This document shows, piece by piece, positions 8,113-15,270 of a DNA stretch of 34,315 nt. Location: contig JAILRH010000176.1 in the NCBI GenBank assembly GCA_024698345.1, positions 1 to 34,315 of the forward strand, read 5' to 3'. The notes beneath the pieces were generated by a model. It searched no databases, had not been told where the DNA came from, and saw only the letters and a list, made by a program, of their open reading frames with translations. Position 1 is the stretch's first letter. Every line of letters starts with the position of its first letter. The DNA comes from Lachnospiraceae bacterium. GTDB taxonomy: Bacteria > Bacillota > Clostridia > Lachnospirales > Lachnospiraceae. A program made the translations under genes and the position numbers.

Positions 8113-9429
8113 ATGAAGATTTTATTTGTGTCACTTGGCTGTGATAAGAATCTTGTGGATTCTGAGCACATGCTTGGCATATTGAGAGAAAAAGGTTATG
8201 AATTTACAGATGATGAATACGAAGCAGAGATAATTGTTGTAAATACATGCTGCTTTATAGGTGATGCAAAAGAAGAGAGCATCAATACTCTCATTGAAAT
8301 GGGAGGCCGAAAGGAAGACGGCAAATGTAAAACGCTGATTGCCTGTGGATGCCTTGCACAAAGATATGCAAAAGAAATCAGAAGTGATATACCTGAAGTC
8401 GATGTGATTGTCGGAACAACGGCAATTGAAAAAATAGTTGATGCTGTTGAACAGTTCAACGACAAAAAAGATTATCTTATGGATATTGACGTTTTGTCTG
8501 CAGCTGATGCTCCGAGAATAGTTTCAACAGGAGGTCATTTCAGTTATTTGAAGATTGCGGAAGGCTGTGATAAACACTGTTCTTATTGTATTATTCCAAA
8601 GGTGAGAGGTAATTTCAGAAGTGTTCCTATGGAGAATCTTCTAAAAGAAGCAAAGAAACTAGCAGATAGCGGAGTTAAGGAACTGATTCTTGTGGCTCAG
8701 GAAACAACAATGTATGGAACGGATATCTACGGAGAGAAGACTCTTCACAAGCTGCTTGAAGAGTTGTGTAAGATTGATGGTCTTGTATGGATTAGAGTTC
8801 TCTATTGTTATCCGGAAGAAATATACGATGAACTTCTTGAGGTGATGGCGAGGGAAAATAAAATATGTAAATATATTGATATTCCAATTCAGCATGCAAG
8901 TGACAGAATCTTAAAGAGGATGGGAAGAAGAACAACTAACAGTGACTTGAGAAAAGTTGTTATGAAACTCAGAGAGAAGGTTCCGGGAATAATAATAAGG
9001 ACAACTTTGATTTCGGGATTCCCGGGCGAAACTGCTGAGGATCATGAAGAAGTAATGAGGTTTGTTGACGAGATGGAATTTGACAGACTGGGAGTTTTCA
9101 CTTATTCTCAGGAGGAAAATACGCCGGCAGCGTCTTTCCCAGATCATGTTGATGAACAGATAAAAGAAGACAGAAAATATGAGATTATGGAATTACAGTC
9201 GGAAATTGTTGCTGATAAGGTAAATGAACTGATTGGAAAAGAATTTCTTGCAATTATCGAAGGAAAAATTCCGGCTGAGAACGCATACATGGCAAGAACC
9301 TACATGGATATTCCGGGAGTCGACAGCAATGTGTTTGTTATGACTGATGAACAACTCATGACTGGTGATTTTGTAAAAACAAGAATTACAGGAGCTCTCG
9401 AGTATGATCTTGTTGGAGAGTTAGTGTAG
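8113..9429 (+). CDS. rimO: Ribosomal protein S12 methylthiotransferase RimO
   Basis: Radical-SAM enzyme that adds a methylthio group to a conserved aspartate of ribosomal protein S12. Length is 438 residues. Domain order is an N-terminal UPF0004 domain with the auxiliary-cluster cysteines Cys10 (SLGCDKN), Cys46 (VNTCCF) and Cys80 (ACGC), a radical-SAM core with the cluster motif CDKHCSYC (Cys152, 156, 159), and a C-terminal TRAM domain from about 375 (FLAIIEGK to the end). SLGCDKNLVDSE and the short TRAM separate RimO from the related MiaB. A GGAGGGAAAGG-like ribosome site precedes the ATG. pgsA follows, a frequent neighbour in Firmicutes. Confidence 0.95.
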   Translation: MKILFVSLGCDKNLVDSEHMLGILREKGYEFTDDEYEAEIIVVNTCCFIGDAKEESINTLIEMGGRKEDGKCKTLIACGCLAQRYAKEIRSDIPEVDVIVGTTAIEKIVDAVEQFNDKKDYLMDIDVLSAADAPRIVSTGGHFSYLKIAEGCDKHCSYCIIPKVRGNFRSVPMENLLKEAKKLADSGVKELILVAQETTMYGTDIYGEKTLHKLLEELCKIDGLVWIRVLYCYPEEIYDELLEVMARENKICKYIDIPIQHASDRILKRMGRRTTNSDLRKVVMKLREKVPGIIIRTTLISGFPGETAEDHEEVMRFVDEMEFDRLGVFTYSQEENTPAASFPDHVDEQIKEDRKYEIMELQSEIVADKVNELIGKEFLAIIEGKIPAENAYMARTYMDIPGVDSNVFVMTDEQLMTGDFVKTRITGALEYDLVGELV

Positions 9430-9521
9430 CGTTATAACTCTTTTATTGCAGGCTGATAACATAATAAAATCTATATAACTATAATGAAAGGAAAATGCGA
9501 AAGCATTGCAGGTGATGAATA

Positions 9522-10094
9522 ATGGATATGAATTTGCCTAATAAGCTGACAGTGTTCAGAGTTATTTTAATACCGTTTTTTGTAATAGTAATGTTAGCTT
9601 TGCCATTTGGAGAAATGTCCAAATTTGTGGCAGTGGGTATTTTTATTGTGGCGAGTATTACAGATTTTTTTGATGGATATCTTGCCAGAAAAAATAATCT
9701 TGTTTCAAATTTCGGGAAGTTTATGGATCCACTTGCAGATAAATTGCTTGTAGGGGCAGCTATGATTTGTCTTTGTGATGTGACTGGAATTTTGCCGGTT
9801 GCCGGAAAGATACCGGGATGGATAGTTATTATCATAATTAGCAGGGAATATTTCATAAGCGGATTCAGAACTATAGCAGCAGATCAGGGATTGGTCCTTG
9901 CTGCAGGCTGGTGGGGAAAGGTTAAGACAGTGTGTCAGATGTTTATGATAATCTTTCTTATCATCGACCTTGATTTTACATTATTTAAATACGCAGAGAT
10001 TCTATTAGTATGGCTTTCATTGTTCTTTACTGTATTTTCAATGATTGATTATGTGGCAAAGAACGGAAATGTACTAAAGGATGAAGTTAAATAA
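9522..10094 (+). CDS. pgsA: CDP-diacylglycerol-glycerol-3-phosphate 3-phosphatidyltransferase
   Basis: Integral membrane enzyme of phosphatidylglycerol synthesis, joining CDP-diacylglycerol and glycerol-3-phosphate. The 190-residue protein has several hydrophobic segments and the full CDP-alcohol phosphotransferase motif DG-x2-AR-x8-G-x3-D-x3-D at D51, G52, A55, R56, G65, D69 and D73. The N-terminal NLPNKLTVFRV and the later ISREYFISGFRTIAA are typical of PgsA. GGTGA lies before the ATG. Just upstream is a small GAAA-tetraloop hairpin (AATGC/GCATT, 9494-9507), which could affect initiation. The gene follows rimO after about 90 nt with no terminator, so it is probably in the same transcript. 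Confidence 0.94.
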   Translation: MDMNLPNKLTVFRVILIPFFVIVMLALPFGEMSKFVAVGIFIVASITDFFDGYLARKNNLVSNFGKFMDPLADKLLVGAAMICLCDVTGILPVAGKIPGWIVIIIISREYFISGFRTIAADQGLVLAAGWWGKVKTVCQMFMIIFLIIDLDFTLFKYAEILLVWLSLFFTVFSMIDYVAKNGNVLKDEVK

Positions 10095-10208
10095 AGAATG
10101 TTTAATTGAAGAAGGCTTAAATTAAGAATTGAGTTATTCTGTATAATCATAAGCAACTTAATTAAATTAAGTTTTTACCGTATTTTATTTAATAATATTA
10201 AAAATCTA

Positions 10209-10237
10209 TTGATAAAAACTTATTATTATTATATTAT
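10209..10237 (+). promoter_or_regulatory. Sigma-A promoter of the aminotransferase gene
   Basis: TTGATA at 10209-10214, 17-bp spacer, TATTAT at 10232-10237, followed by a leader of about 90 nt containing two hairpins. Confidence 0.65.
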
Positions 10238-10242
10238 TCTAA

Positions 10243-10308
10243 ATGCTACGCTAAAAAATAGCATGGAAATAACAATTTTTGAAGAATTGCTATAAGATTT
10301 CAGCAATT
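10243..10308 (+). other. Two small hairpins in the aminotransferase leader
   Basis: ATGCTA/TAGCAT (10243-10248 and 10259-10264) and AATTGCT/AGCAATT (10285-10291 and 10302-10308) lie between the promoter and the ribosome site. No T-run follows either one, so they do not look like terminators. They may stabilise the mRNA or be chance structure. Confidence 0.35.
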
Positions 10309-10333
10309 TGCAAACATATTTAAGGAGGAAATT

Positions 10334-11617
10334 ATGTCAAAGTATTGTGAAATGGAAAAAGAAGCCTTAAAGGATATGCTTGTTGAATTAAAAGCAGAGT
10401 ATGCAAAGATTAAGGAAGCAGGTCTTAATCTTGATATGTCAAGAGGAAAGCCGGGTCCTGATCAGCTTGCTATCTCAGCAGGTATCATGGACGCATTGAC
10501 TTCAGAGGATGAGCTTAAGTCAGAAACAGGTCTTGATTGCAGAAACTACGGAGAACTTTGTGGAATTATGGAAGCAAGAAGACTTATGAGTGAGGTTATG
10601 GGCGTTCCAACTGAAAATGTTATTGTTTATGGCAATTCAAGTTTAAATATTATGTATGATACTATCTCACGTTCATTTACACATGGAGTTATGGGCAGTA
10701 CTCCATGGTGTAAGCTCGACAAAGTAAAATTCCTTTGTCCTGTACCAGGATATGACAGACATTTCAAGATTACAGAATTCTTTGGTATTGAGATGATCAA
10801 TATTCCGCTTACAGAAGATGGACCTGACATGGATTTGGTTGAGCAGTATGTAAATAATGACGAGTCAGTTAAGGGTATGTGGTCTATTCCAAAGTACTCT
10901 AATCCATCAGGCGTAACATATTCTGCAGAGACAGTAAAGAGACTTGCTGCTTTAAAGCCGGCTGCAAAAGATTTCAGAATTTACTGGGATAATGCTTATG
11001 TTATCCATCATTTATATGAAGATAAAAAGGATGAACTTTTAGATATTTTTGAAGAGTGCAAGAAGAACGGAAACGAGGATATGGTATTCCAGTTCGCATC
11101 AACATCTAAGGTTTCATTCCCTGGTTCAGGAATTGCTGCAATGTCTGCATCAACAGCAAACCTTGATTTTGTAAAGAAACAGATGACAGTTCAGACTATC
11201 GGTCACGATAAGATTAATCAGCTCAGACATGTTAAGTTCTTCAAAGACCTTGATGGAATGAATGCCCATATGATGAAGCATGCAGAACTTTTAAGACCGA
11301 AATTTGACGCAGTTCTCACAACACTCGAAAGTGAACTTGCAGGAACAGGTATTGCAGAATGGACAAAACCACTTGGAGGATACTTTGTATCTCTCGATGT
11401 TATGGAGGGATGTGCGAAGAAAGTAGTTGCTATGTGTAAGGATGCCGGAATGGTTCTTACAGGAGCAGGAGCACCATTCCCATACGGAAAAGATCCAAAA
11501 GACAGCAACATCAGAATCGCACCTTCATATCCTTCACCAAAAGAATTACTTGAGGCAAGTAAAGTGTTAGCACTTTGTACTAAGATTGCAGCTATCGAAA
11601 AACTTATTGAAGCGTAA
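10334..11617 (+). CDS. PLP-dependent aminotransferase (class I, Asp_aminotransf/MocR-like subgroup)
   Basis: A 427-residue fold-type I aminotransferase, probably transferring amino groups between aspartate or a related amino acid and 2-oxoglutarate in the cytoplasm. Visible landmarks are NLDMSRGKPGPDQL near the N-terminus, the cofactor-phosphate segment VYGNSSLNIMYD (about 98-109), SNPSG (189-193), IYWDNAY with the pyridine-nitrogen aspartate (Asp219), and the Schiff-base lysine in FASTSKVSFPGSG (Lys259). The C-terminal SNIRIAPSYPS holds the substrate-carboxylate arginine. The DMSRGKP start and STSKVSFPGSG block match the clostridial and actinobacterial aspartate aminotransferase subgroup (PF12897, from memory). 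It has a strong AAGGAGG site. The neighbouring citrate-synthase-like gene suggests a shared role in glutamate/oxaloacetate metabolism. Substrate is not proven. Confidence 0.85.
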   Translation: MSKYCEMEKEALKDMLVELKAEYAKIKEAGLNLDMSRGKPGPDQLAISAGIMDALTSEDELKSETGLDCRNYGELCGIMEARRLMSEVMGVPTENVIVYGNSSLNIMYDTISRSFTHGVMGSTPWCKLDKVKFLCPVPGYDRHFKITEFFGIEMINIPLTEDGPDMDLVEQYVNNDESVKGMWSIPKYSNPSGVTYSAETVKRLAALKPAAKDFRIYWDNAYVIHHLYEDKKDELLDIFEECKKNGNEDMVFQFASTSKVSFPGSGIAAMSASTANLDFVKKQMTVQTIGHDKINQLRHVKFFKDLDGMNAHMMKHAELLRPKFDAVLTTLESELAGTGIAEWTKPLGGYFVSLDVMEGCAKKVVAMCKDAGMVLTGAGAPFPYGKDPKDSNIRIAPSYPSPKELLEASKVLALCTKIAAIEKLIEA

Positions 11618-11690
11618 AGCAAATCAGATTTTTTTATTGATAGAGAAAAGCAAATAAGATTATTTATTGATAGAGAAAAGCAAATCAGAT
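11616..11690 (+). repeat. Tandem ~30-bp direct repeats, two full copies and a partial third
   Basis: Copies begin at 11616, 11647 and 11677, each starting AAAGCAAAT and ending, in the first two, TTATTGATAGAGA. The first copy overlaps the stop codon of the aminotransferase gene. The third grades into a perfect palindrome and a possible promoter. Confidence 0.85.
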
Positions 11691-11701
11691 TAATCTGATT
11701 T
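11667..11701 (+). promoter_or_regulatory. Putative promoter with overlapping 20-bp palindromic operator
   Basis: TTGATA (11667-11672), 18-bp spacer, TAATCT (11691-11696). The perfect palindrome AAATCAGATTAATCTGATTT at 11682-11701 covers the -10 region, a layout typical of a repressor operator. It could instead act as a weak hairpin. Promoter quality is only moderate. Confidence 0.45.
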
Positions 11702-11753
11702 TGTGAGAGCCTTGAATCAATAAAGATTTTTGTGTGAATGGAGGTGGCCCTTT

Positions 11754-13130
11754 TTGAAGGACATTAAGTTAAGCAACAAGACTTTTAAATTGGAACAAGA
11801 TCCATATATATACCAACTTCAGAATGTTGAGGAGCCTGAATTATTCAGAGAGATGTTTCCCTATACAGAGACACCTAAGATAGCATTCAATTACAGAAGG
11901 GTTCCGGAAAACATGCCGGAGGATATATTTATCACTGACACCTCATTTAGAGATGGTCAGCAATCAAGAGCACCATACACAACAGAGCAGATGGTACATA
12001 TCTATAAGTTGTTGCATGAACTTGGCGGAGAGAATGGAATGATTCGTCAGACAGAGTTTTTCGTGTATTCAGAAAAAGACAGAAAAGCTCTCGAGAAATG
12101 TATGGAGCTTGGATACAAGTTTCCTGAGATTACAACGTGGATCAGAGCTTCAAAAAAAGATTTTGATCTTGTTAAATCAATCGGAGTAAATGAGACAGGT
12201 ATACTTGTAAGCTGCTCTGATTATCATATATTCCACAAGATGGGGCTCAACAGACAGCAGGCACTTGATAAATACCTTGGTATAGTATCTGAGTGTATCG
12301 AGTCAGGACTCAGACCAAGATGTCATTTCGAAGATATTACAAGAGCAGATTTTTACGGTTTTGTAGTTCCATTTGCATATAAACTTATGGATATGTCAAG
12401 AGAAAGCGGAGTGCCTATCAAGATAAGAGCATGTGACACTATGGGATTTGGTGTTCCTTATGCAGGCGCAGCACTTCCAAGAAGCGTATCGGGCATTATC
12501 TACGGACTGCAGCATTATGCTGATGTTCCATCAGAAATGTTAGAGTGGCATGGTCACAATGATTTCTACAAAGGTGTAGTCAATGCCACAACAGCATGGA
12601 TGTACGGAGCAGGCGCAGTAAACTGTTCGCTCCTTGGAATTGGTGAGAGAACAGGAAATGTTCCACTTGAAGCAATGGTATTTGAATATGCTTCACTTCG
12701 TGGACATTTTAACGGAATGAACACAAAGGTAATCACAGAGATTGCTGATTACATCCAGAACGAAACAGGATATAATCTTCCAGCTATGACTCCGTTTGTT
12801 GGTGCTAACTTTAACCTTACAAGAGCGGGGATTCATGCCGACGGAATGCTCAAAAATCATGAGATTTACAATATTTTTGATACAGAGACAATTCTTGACA
12901 GACCACCTAAAGTATCGATAACAAGTACTTCAGGAATGGCGGGTGTGGCATATTGCATCAACCAGTATCTCAAATCAAAGGGAAGAGATGAACTTGATAA
13001 GAAATCACCGGTTGTTGAAAAAGTATATAGCTGGGTTCGCTCTGAGTATGATGGCGGAAGAATTACAGTTATCAGCGATGATGAATTGATTGCTAAGACA
13101 GAAGAAGCATTGCAGGAAACTAATGCATAG
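11754..13130 (+). CDS. DRE-TIM metallolyase, probable Re-citrate synthase (homocitrate/isopropylmalate synthase family)
   Basis: A 458-residue HMGL-like synthase that would condense acetyl-CoA with a 2-oxo acid. The metal/acyl-CoA strand reads DTSFRDGQQSRAPYT, followed by RQTEFFVYSEKDRKAL, HFEDITRADFYGF, the metal-binding EWHGHNDF and the glycine-rich NCSLLGIGERTGNVPLE. The whole pattern, including IRQTEFF and the lack of a LeuA-type regulatory domain, is what I recall for clostridial Re-citrate synthases rather than leucine-pathway enzymes; homocitrate synthase remains possible. The start is a TTG at 11754 placed 6-7 nt after GGAGGTGG (11740-11747); the open frame reaches back to 11730 but then includes the ribosome site. 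Such an enzyme replaces ordinary citrate synthase in many anaerobes. Confidence 0.75.
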   Translation: MKDIKLSNKTFKLEQDPYIYQLQNVEEPELFREMFPYTETPKIAFNYRRVPENMPEDIFITDTSFRDGQQSRAPYTTEQMVHIYKLLHELGGENGMIRQTEFFVYSEKDRKALEKCMELGYKFPEITTWIRASKKDFDLVKSIGVNETGILVSCSDYHIFHKMGLNRQQALDKYLGIVSECIESGLRPRCHFEDITRADFYGFVVPFAYKLMDMSRESGVPIKIRACDTMGFGVPYAGAALPRSVSGIIYGLQHYADVPSEMLEWHGHNDFYKGVVNATTAWMYGAGAVNCSLLGIGERTGNVPLEAMVFEYASLRGHFNGMNTKVITEIADYIQNETGYNLPAMTPFVGANFNLTRAGIHADGMLKNHEIYNIFDTETILDRPPKVSITSTSGMAGVAYCINQYLKSKGRDELDKKSPVVEKVYSWVRSEYDGGRITVISDDELIAKTEEALQETNA

Positions 13131-13188
13131 TTAAAAATATAATAATGTAAATTATTAGCAAAAAAATATTATTAATAATACACTTACT

Positions 13189-13238
13189 AAAAACCTCTAT
13201 AGGAAAGTCATAATATGATAATTCTTATAGAGGTTTTT
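13189..13238 (+). terminator. Rho-independent terminator
   Basis: A perfect 13-bp stem (AAAAACCTCTATA at 13189-13201 with TATAGAGGTTTTT at 13226-13238) around a 24-nt loop, with the T-run built into the 3' arm. It closes the citrate-synthase-like transcript and could work in both directions. Confidence 0.85.
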
Positions 13239-13338
13239 TGCAATATAAAAATCTCTATTCCGCACTTGAATATGTATATTGTGATAAGTATTTTGTGATA
13301 TCATAATATCAGAATACATTAAAAATGGAGAACGAACT

Positions 13339-14268
13339 ATGATGAACGATATTAATGGCATTAGTGAAGATATAATGGAATTGTTGTTAAGGGGTAAGAA
13401 GGCACTTGATGAAAAGGATTGGGAGACGGCATCTTTACTTTTTTCAAAAGCGATTACCGTTGATGATAAATGCGGAGACGCATATTATGGCGCGTGGTTG
13501 GCAAATAATCATGCTAACAGTGTAAAGAGCATGATTAAGGTATTTGTTGATAAATACAGTAATCCTAGTCCTGTAGCTGTTGAGTATTACAGGGATCATA
13601 TTAATGAGATGGTCAAGGAATATCAGATTCCGGGATATTTGACTGATGAAGATATTATGATTCAATATGATTTTTGCTCTGATTCACTTTTTTATTCTAC
13701 AGCAGAATCTTGTGCAGTTATGAAAGAACAAGCTATGAAAGAAATAGCAGAAGAAAAATTGTGGGTAAAGGCAAGGGAGTATGGAACAAAAGAACTACAC
13801 GATAAAGTTGATTACATAATAGAAGAAATAGAAAGAACGTTAACTGAAAGAGCAGATGAAGCAGAAGATGATTATATCCGTTGTATTTCTGAAATCGTCA
13901 ATGCAATTGGACAAAAAGTTTTGGACGCAGATAAGGTAATTATTGAAAGAAGTAATGAGGCTATTGAAGAAAGATTTCTTGATTATAAAAAGGCAGTATT
14001 GGAATTTAAATATGCCAGAAAAAAATCTGATTATGATCAATTAATACTTACGTTTAAAAAATGTGGAGAATACAAAGATTCAGAAGAATACATAAAAAAA
14101 TGCATAAAAAAAAGAAAAAGGGCATGGATTGACTCTTTTTTATATATTATTGGCGATAATATAGACGACCACATGGATTTAATTTATTTTGCAATATTCT
14201 TACTTGCATTAGCTTTTGTTATATCCGTAAAACTATTATTGAGACTGATTTTTGGAATGACCTTGTAG
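13339..14268 (+). CDS. TPR-like/coiled-coil protein with C-terminal membrane anchor (paralog A)
   Basis: A 309-residue protein of unknown function. Residues about 10-50 form a TPR-like helix pair (LLLRGKKALDEKDWETASLLF, then DKCGDAYYGAW). The middle (about 125-225) is charged and predicted coiled coil. A second repeat-like unit FKKCGEYKDSEEYIKKC lies near 245-262, a motif often seen in clostridial TPR-type proteins. A single hydrophobic stretch of about 20 residues at 283-305 is the only membrane segment, so it is probably tail-anchored with the bulk in the cytoplasm. The start follows GGAG at normal spacing. It is clearly paralogous to the protein at 16605-17483 along most of its length; the two bracket the EF-hand, methyltransferase and HNH genes. 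No enzymatic motif is visible. Confidence 0.75.
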   Translation: MMNDINGISEDIMELLLRGKKALDEKDWETASLLFSKAITVDDKCGDAYYGAWLANNHANSVKSMIKVFVDKYSNPSPVAVEYYRDHINEMVKEYQIPGYLTDEDIMIQYDFCSDSLFYSTAESCAVMKEQAMKEIAEEKLWVKAREYGTKELHDKVDYIIEEIERTLTERADEAEDDYIRCISEIVNAIGQKVLDADKVIIERSNEAIEERFLDYKKAVLEFKYARKKSDYDQLILTFKKCGEYKDSEEYIKKCIKKRKRAWIDSFLYIIGDNIDDHMDLIYFAIFLLALAFVISVKLLLRLIFGMTL

Positions 14269-14325
14269 AAACTTTTATATCTTAAGAAAACGTGATTGAA
14301 AAAAGAGTTTTTTATAGAACTTATA

Positions 14326-14334
14326 TGGTATAAT
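14326..14334 (+). promoter_or_regulatory. Extended -10 promoter before the EF-hand gene
   Basis: TGG-TATAAT (TG at 14326-14327, TATAAT at 14329-14334) with only a poor, T-rich -35. The downstream AAAGGAGG site and ATG lie about 50 nt further on. Confidence 0.55.
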
Positions 14335-14388
14335 AATTGTATTAAAGTGAACGGAAGTGACAAGTGAATAATAAAGGAGGAAACGCTT

Positions 14389-14550
14389 ATGGGACCTTGG
14401 GATGACGAAGTGAAAAACGGATTTGATGATATGTTTGATCTGGACAGGGACGGAAAGTTGGATTTTGATGAAAGATCAATGCAGCTTGATTTTATGTCAC
14501 ATGAATTTGATGATGATTATTCCGATAATAATGATTTTGATGATGATTGA
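14389..14550 (+). CDS. Small acidic EF-hand protein
   Basis: A 53-residue ORF with a strong ribosome site (AAAGGAGG, 14373-14380) at good spacing from its ATG. Residues 17-28 read DLDRDGKLDFDE, a canonical calcium-binding EF loop: acidic at positions 1, 3, 5 and 9, glycine at 6, hydrophobic at 8, glutamate at 12. The rest is very acidic and ends in FDDD. Only one loop is present, so it would bind calcium as a dimer or with a partner, or act as a charge-rich adaptor. No signal peptide is seen. A hairpin terminator follows, so it can be a single-gene transcript. Similar short EF-hand proteins occur in Lachnospiraceae as far as I recall, with no known role. Confidence 0.8.
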   Translation: MGPWDDEVKNGFDDMFDLDRDGKLDFDERSMQLDFMSHEFDDDYSDNNDFDDD

Positions 14551-14568
14551 GACAACTGATATCGATTC

Positions 14569-14595
14569 GATAACTTACTTTATAAGTTATCTTTT
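14569..14595 (+). terminator. Terminator-like hairpin after the EF-hand gene
   Basis: GATAACTTA (14569-14577) pairs perfectly with TAAGTTATC (14583-14591) around a 5-nt loop and is followed by TTTT. The stem is AT-rich. A second small hairpin, AAGAAC/GTTCTT (14617-14636), follows before the methyltransferase. Confidence 0.6.
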
Positions 14596-14663
14596 GGCTG
14601 ATGCGCATTTCGCAGAAAGAACACTGAGGCGTTCTTGAAATAAAACAGCACGAGGTGACGTTT

Positions 14664-15248
14664 ATGAGTACTACACATGACTACTATGAAGACAATGCAG
14701 AAGAATTCTTTGAATCTACAGTAGGTGCATAGACTGAGTATCTGTATAAGTATTGTTTGGAGTTAATTCCTCCTCATGGAAGAATTTTGGATTTGGGATG
14801 CGGTGCCGGAAGGGATTCTAAAAACTTTATAGACAGAGGATATGAAGTGGTGTCGGTTGATGCTTCAACAACACTAGCTTTATTGGCAAAGCAAAAACTT
14901 GGGATTGATGTTATATGCAAGACTTTTGATGAAATTGATTATTCTGAAGAGTTTGATGGAGTCTGGGCATGTGCATCACTGCTTCACTGTGATAAGGTAA
15001 AGTTGCCGGACATTATTGCTAAAGTAAGAGATGCACTTATTCCTGGAGGAGTGTTCTACGCTTCCTTCAAGTATGGGGAGTTTGAGGGAGAAAGAGATGG
15101 AAGATTCTTCCTTGATCTCAATGAAGAAAGTGTGGTAGAAGTTTTTTCAAGAGTAAGCGGACTGGCGATTAAGAAAGTTTGGGAGTCTGTTGATGTAAGA
15201 CGAGATTGTGATGTAAAATGGATAAATATTGTTGCTGAGAAAAATTAA
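14664..15248 (+). pseudogene. SAM-dependent methyltransferase interrupted by an in-frame amber codon
   Basis: Reading from the ATG at 14664, which has a strong GAGGTGA site, the product starts MSTTHDYYEDNAEEFFESTVGA and hits TAG at 14730-14732 (codon 23). The same frame then continues for 171 codons as a class I methyltransferase: ILDLGCGAGRDS (SAM-binding motif I, about residues 41-52), a VVSVDAST strand with the acidic motif II residue, then DGVWACASLLHC and IPGGVFYASFKYG. The YYEDNAEEFFEST segment is the normal N-terminus of this family, so the stop splits one gene. A TTG at 14757 could restart translation but has no ribosome site. The domain type favours a small-molecule or protein substrate over DNA. 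An HNH gene follows after 22 nt. Confidence 0.75.
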
Positions 15249-15270
15249 TTATGGAAAGTTGGAATAACGT

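Noticed and set aside
9484-9522. 12-codon leader ORF before pgsA, ending at TAATG
   Set aside because: No ribosome site before it and no regulatory codon pattern; probably chance, though a small GAAA hairpin lies within it.
11616-11690. Short direct repeats as a CRISPR array
   Set aside because: The copies are contiguous with no spacers and differ from one another; no cas genes are nearby.
14423-14638. A 71-codon ORF overlapping the EF-hand gene
   Set aside because: It is the +1 frame of the EF-hand gene, with a methionine/isoleucine-rich artefact composition, no ribosome site, and it runs through the terminator hairpin.
14730-14732. Amber codon as a pyrrolysine site
   Set aside because: The rest of the frame is an ordinary methyltransferase with no pyrrolysine-associated family resemblance; a nonsense mutation is simpler.
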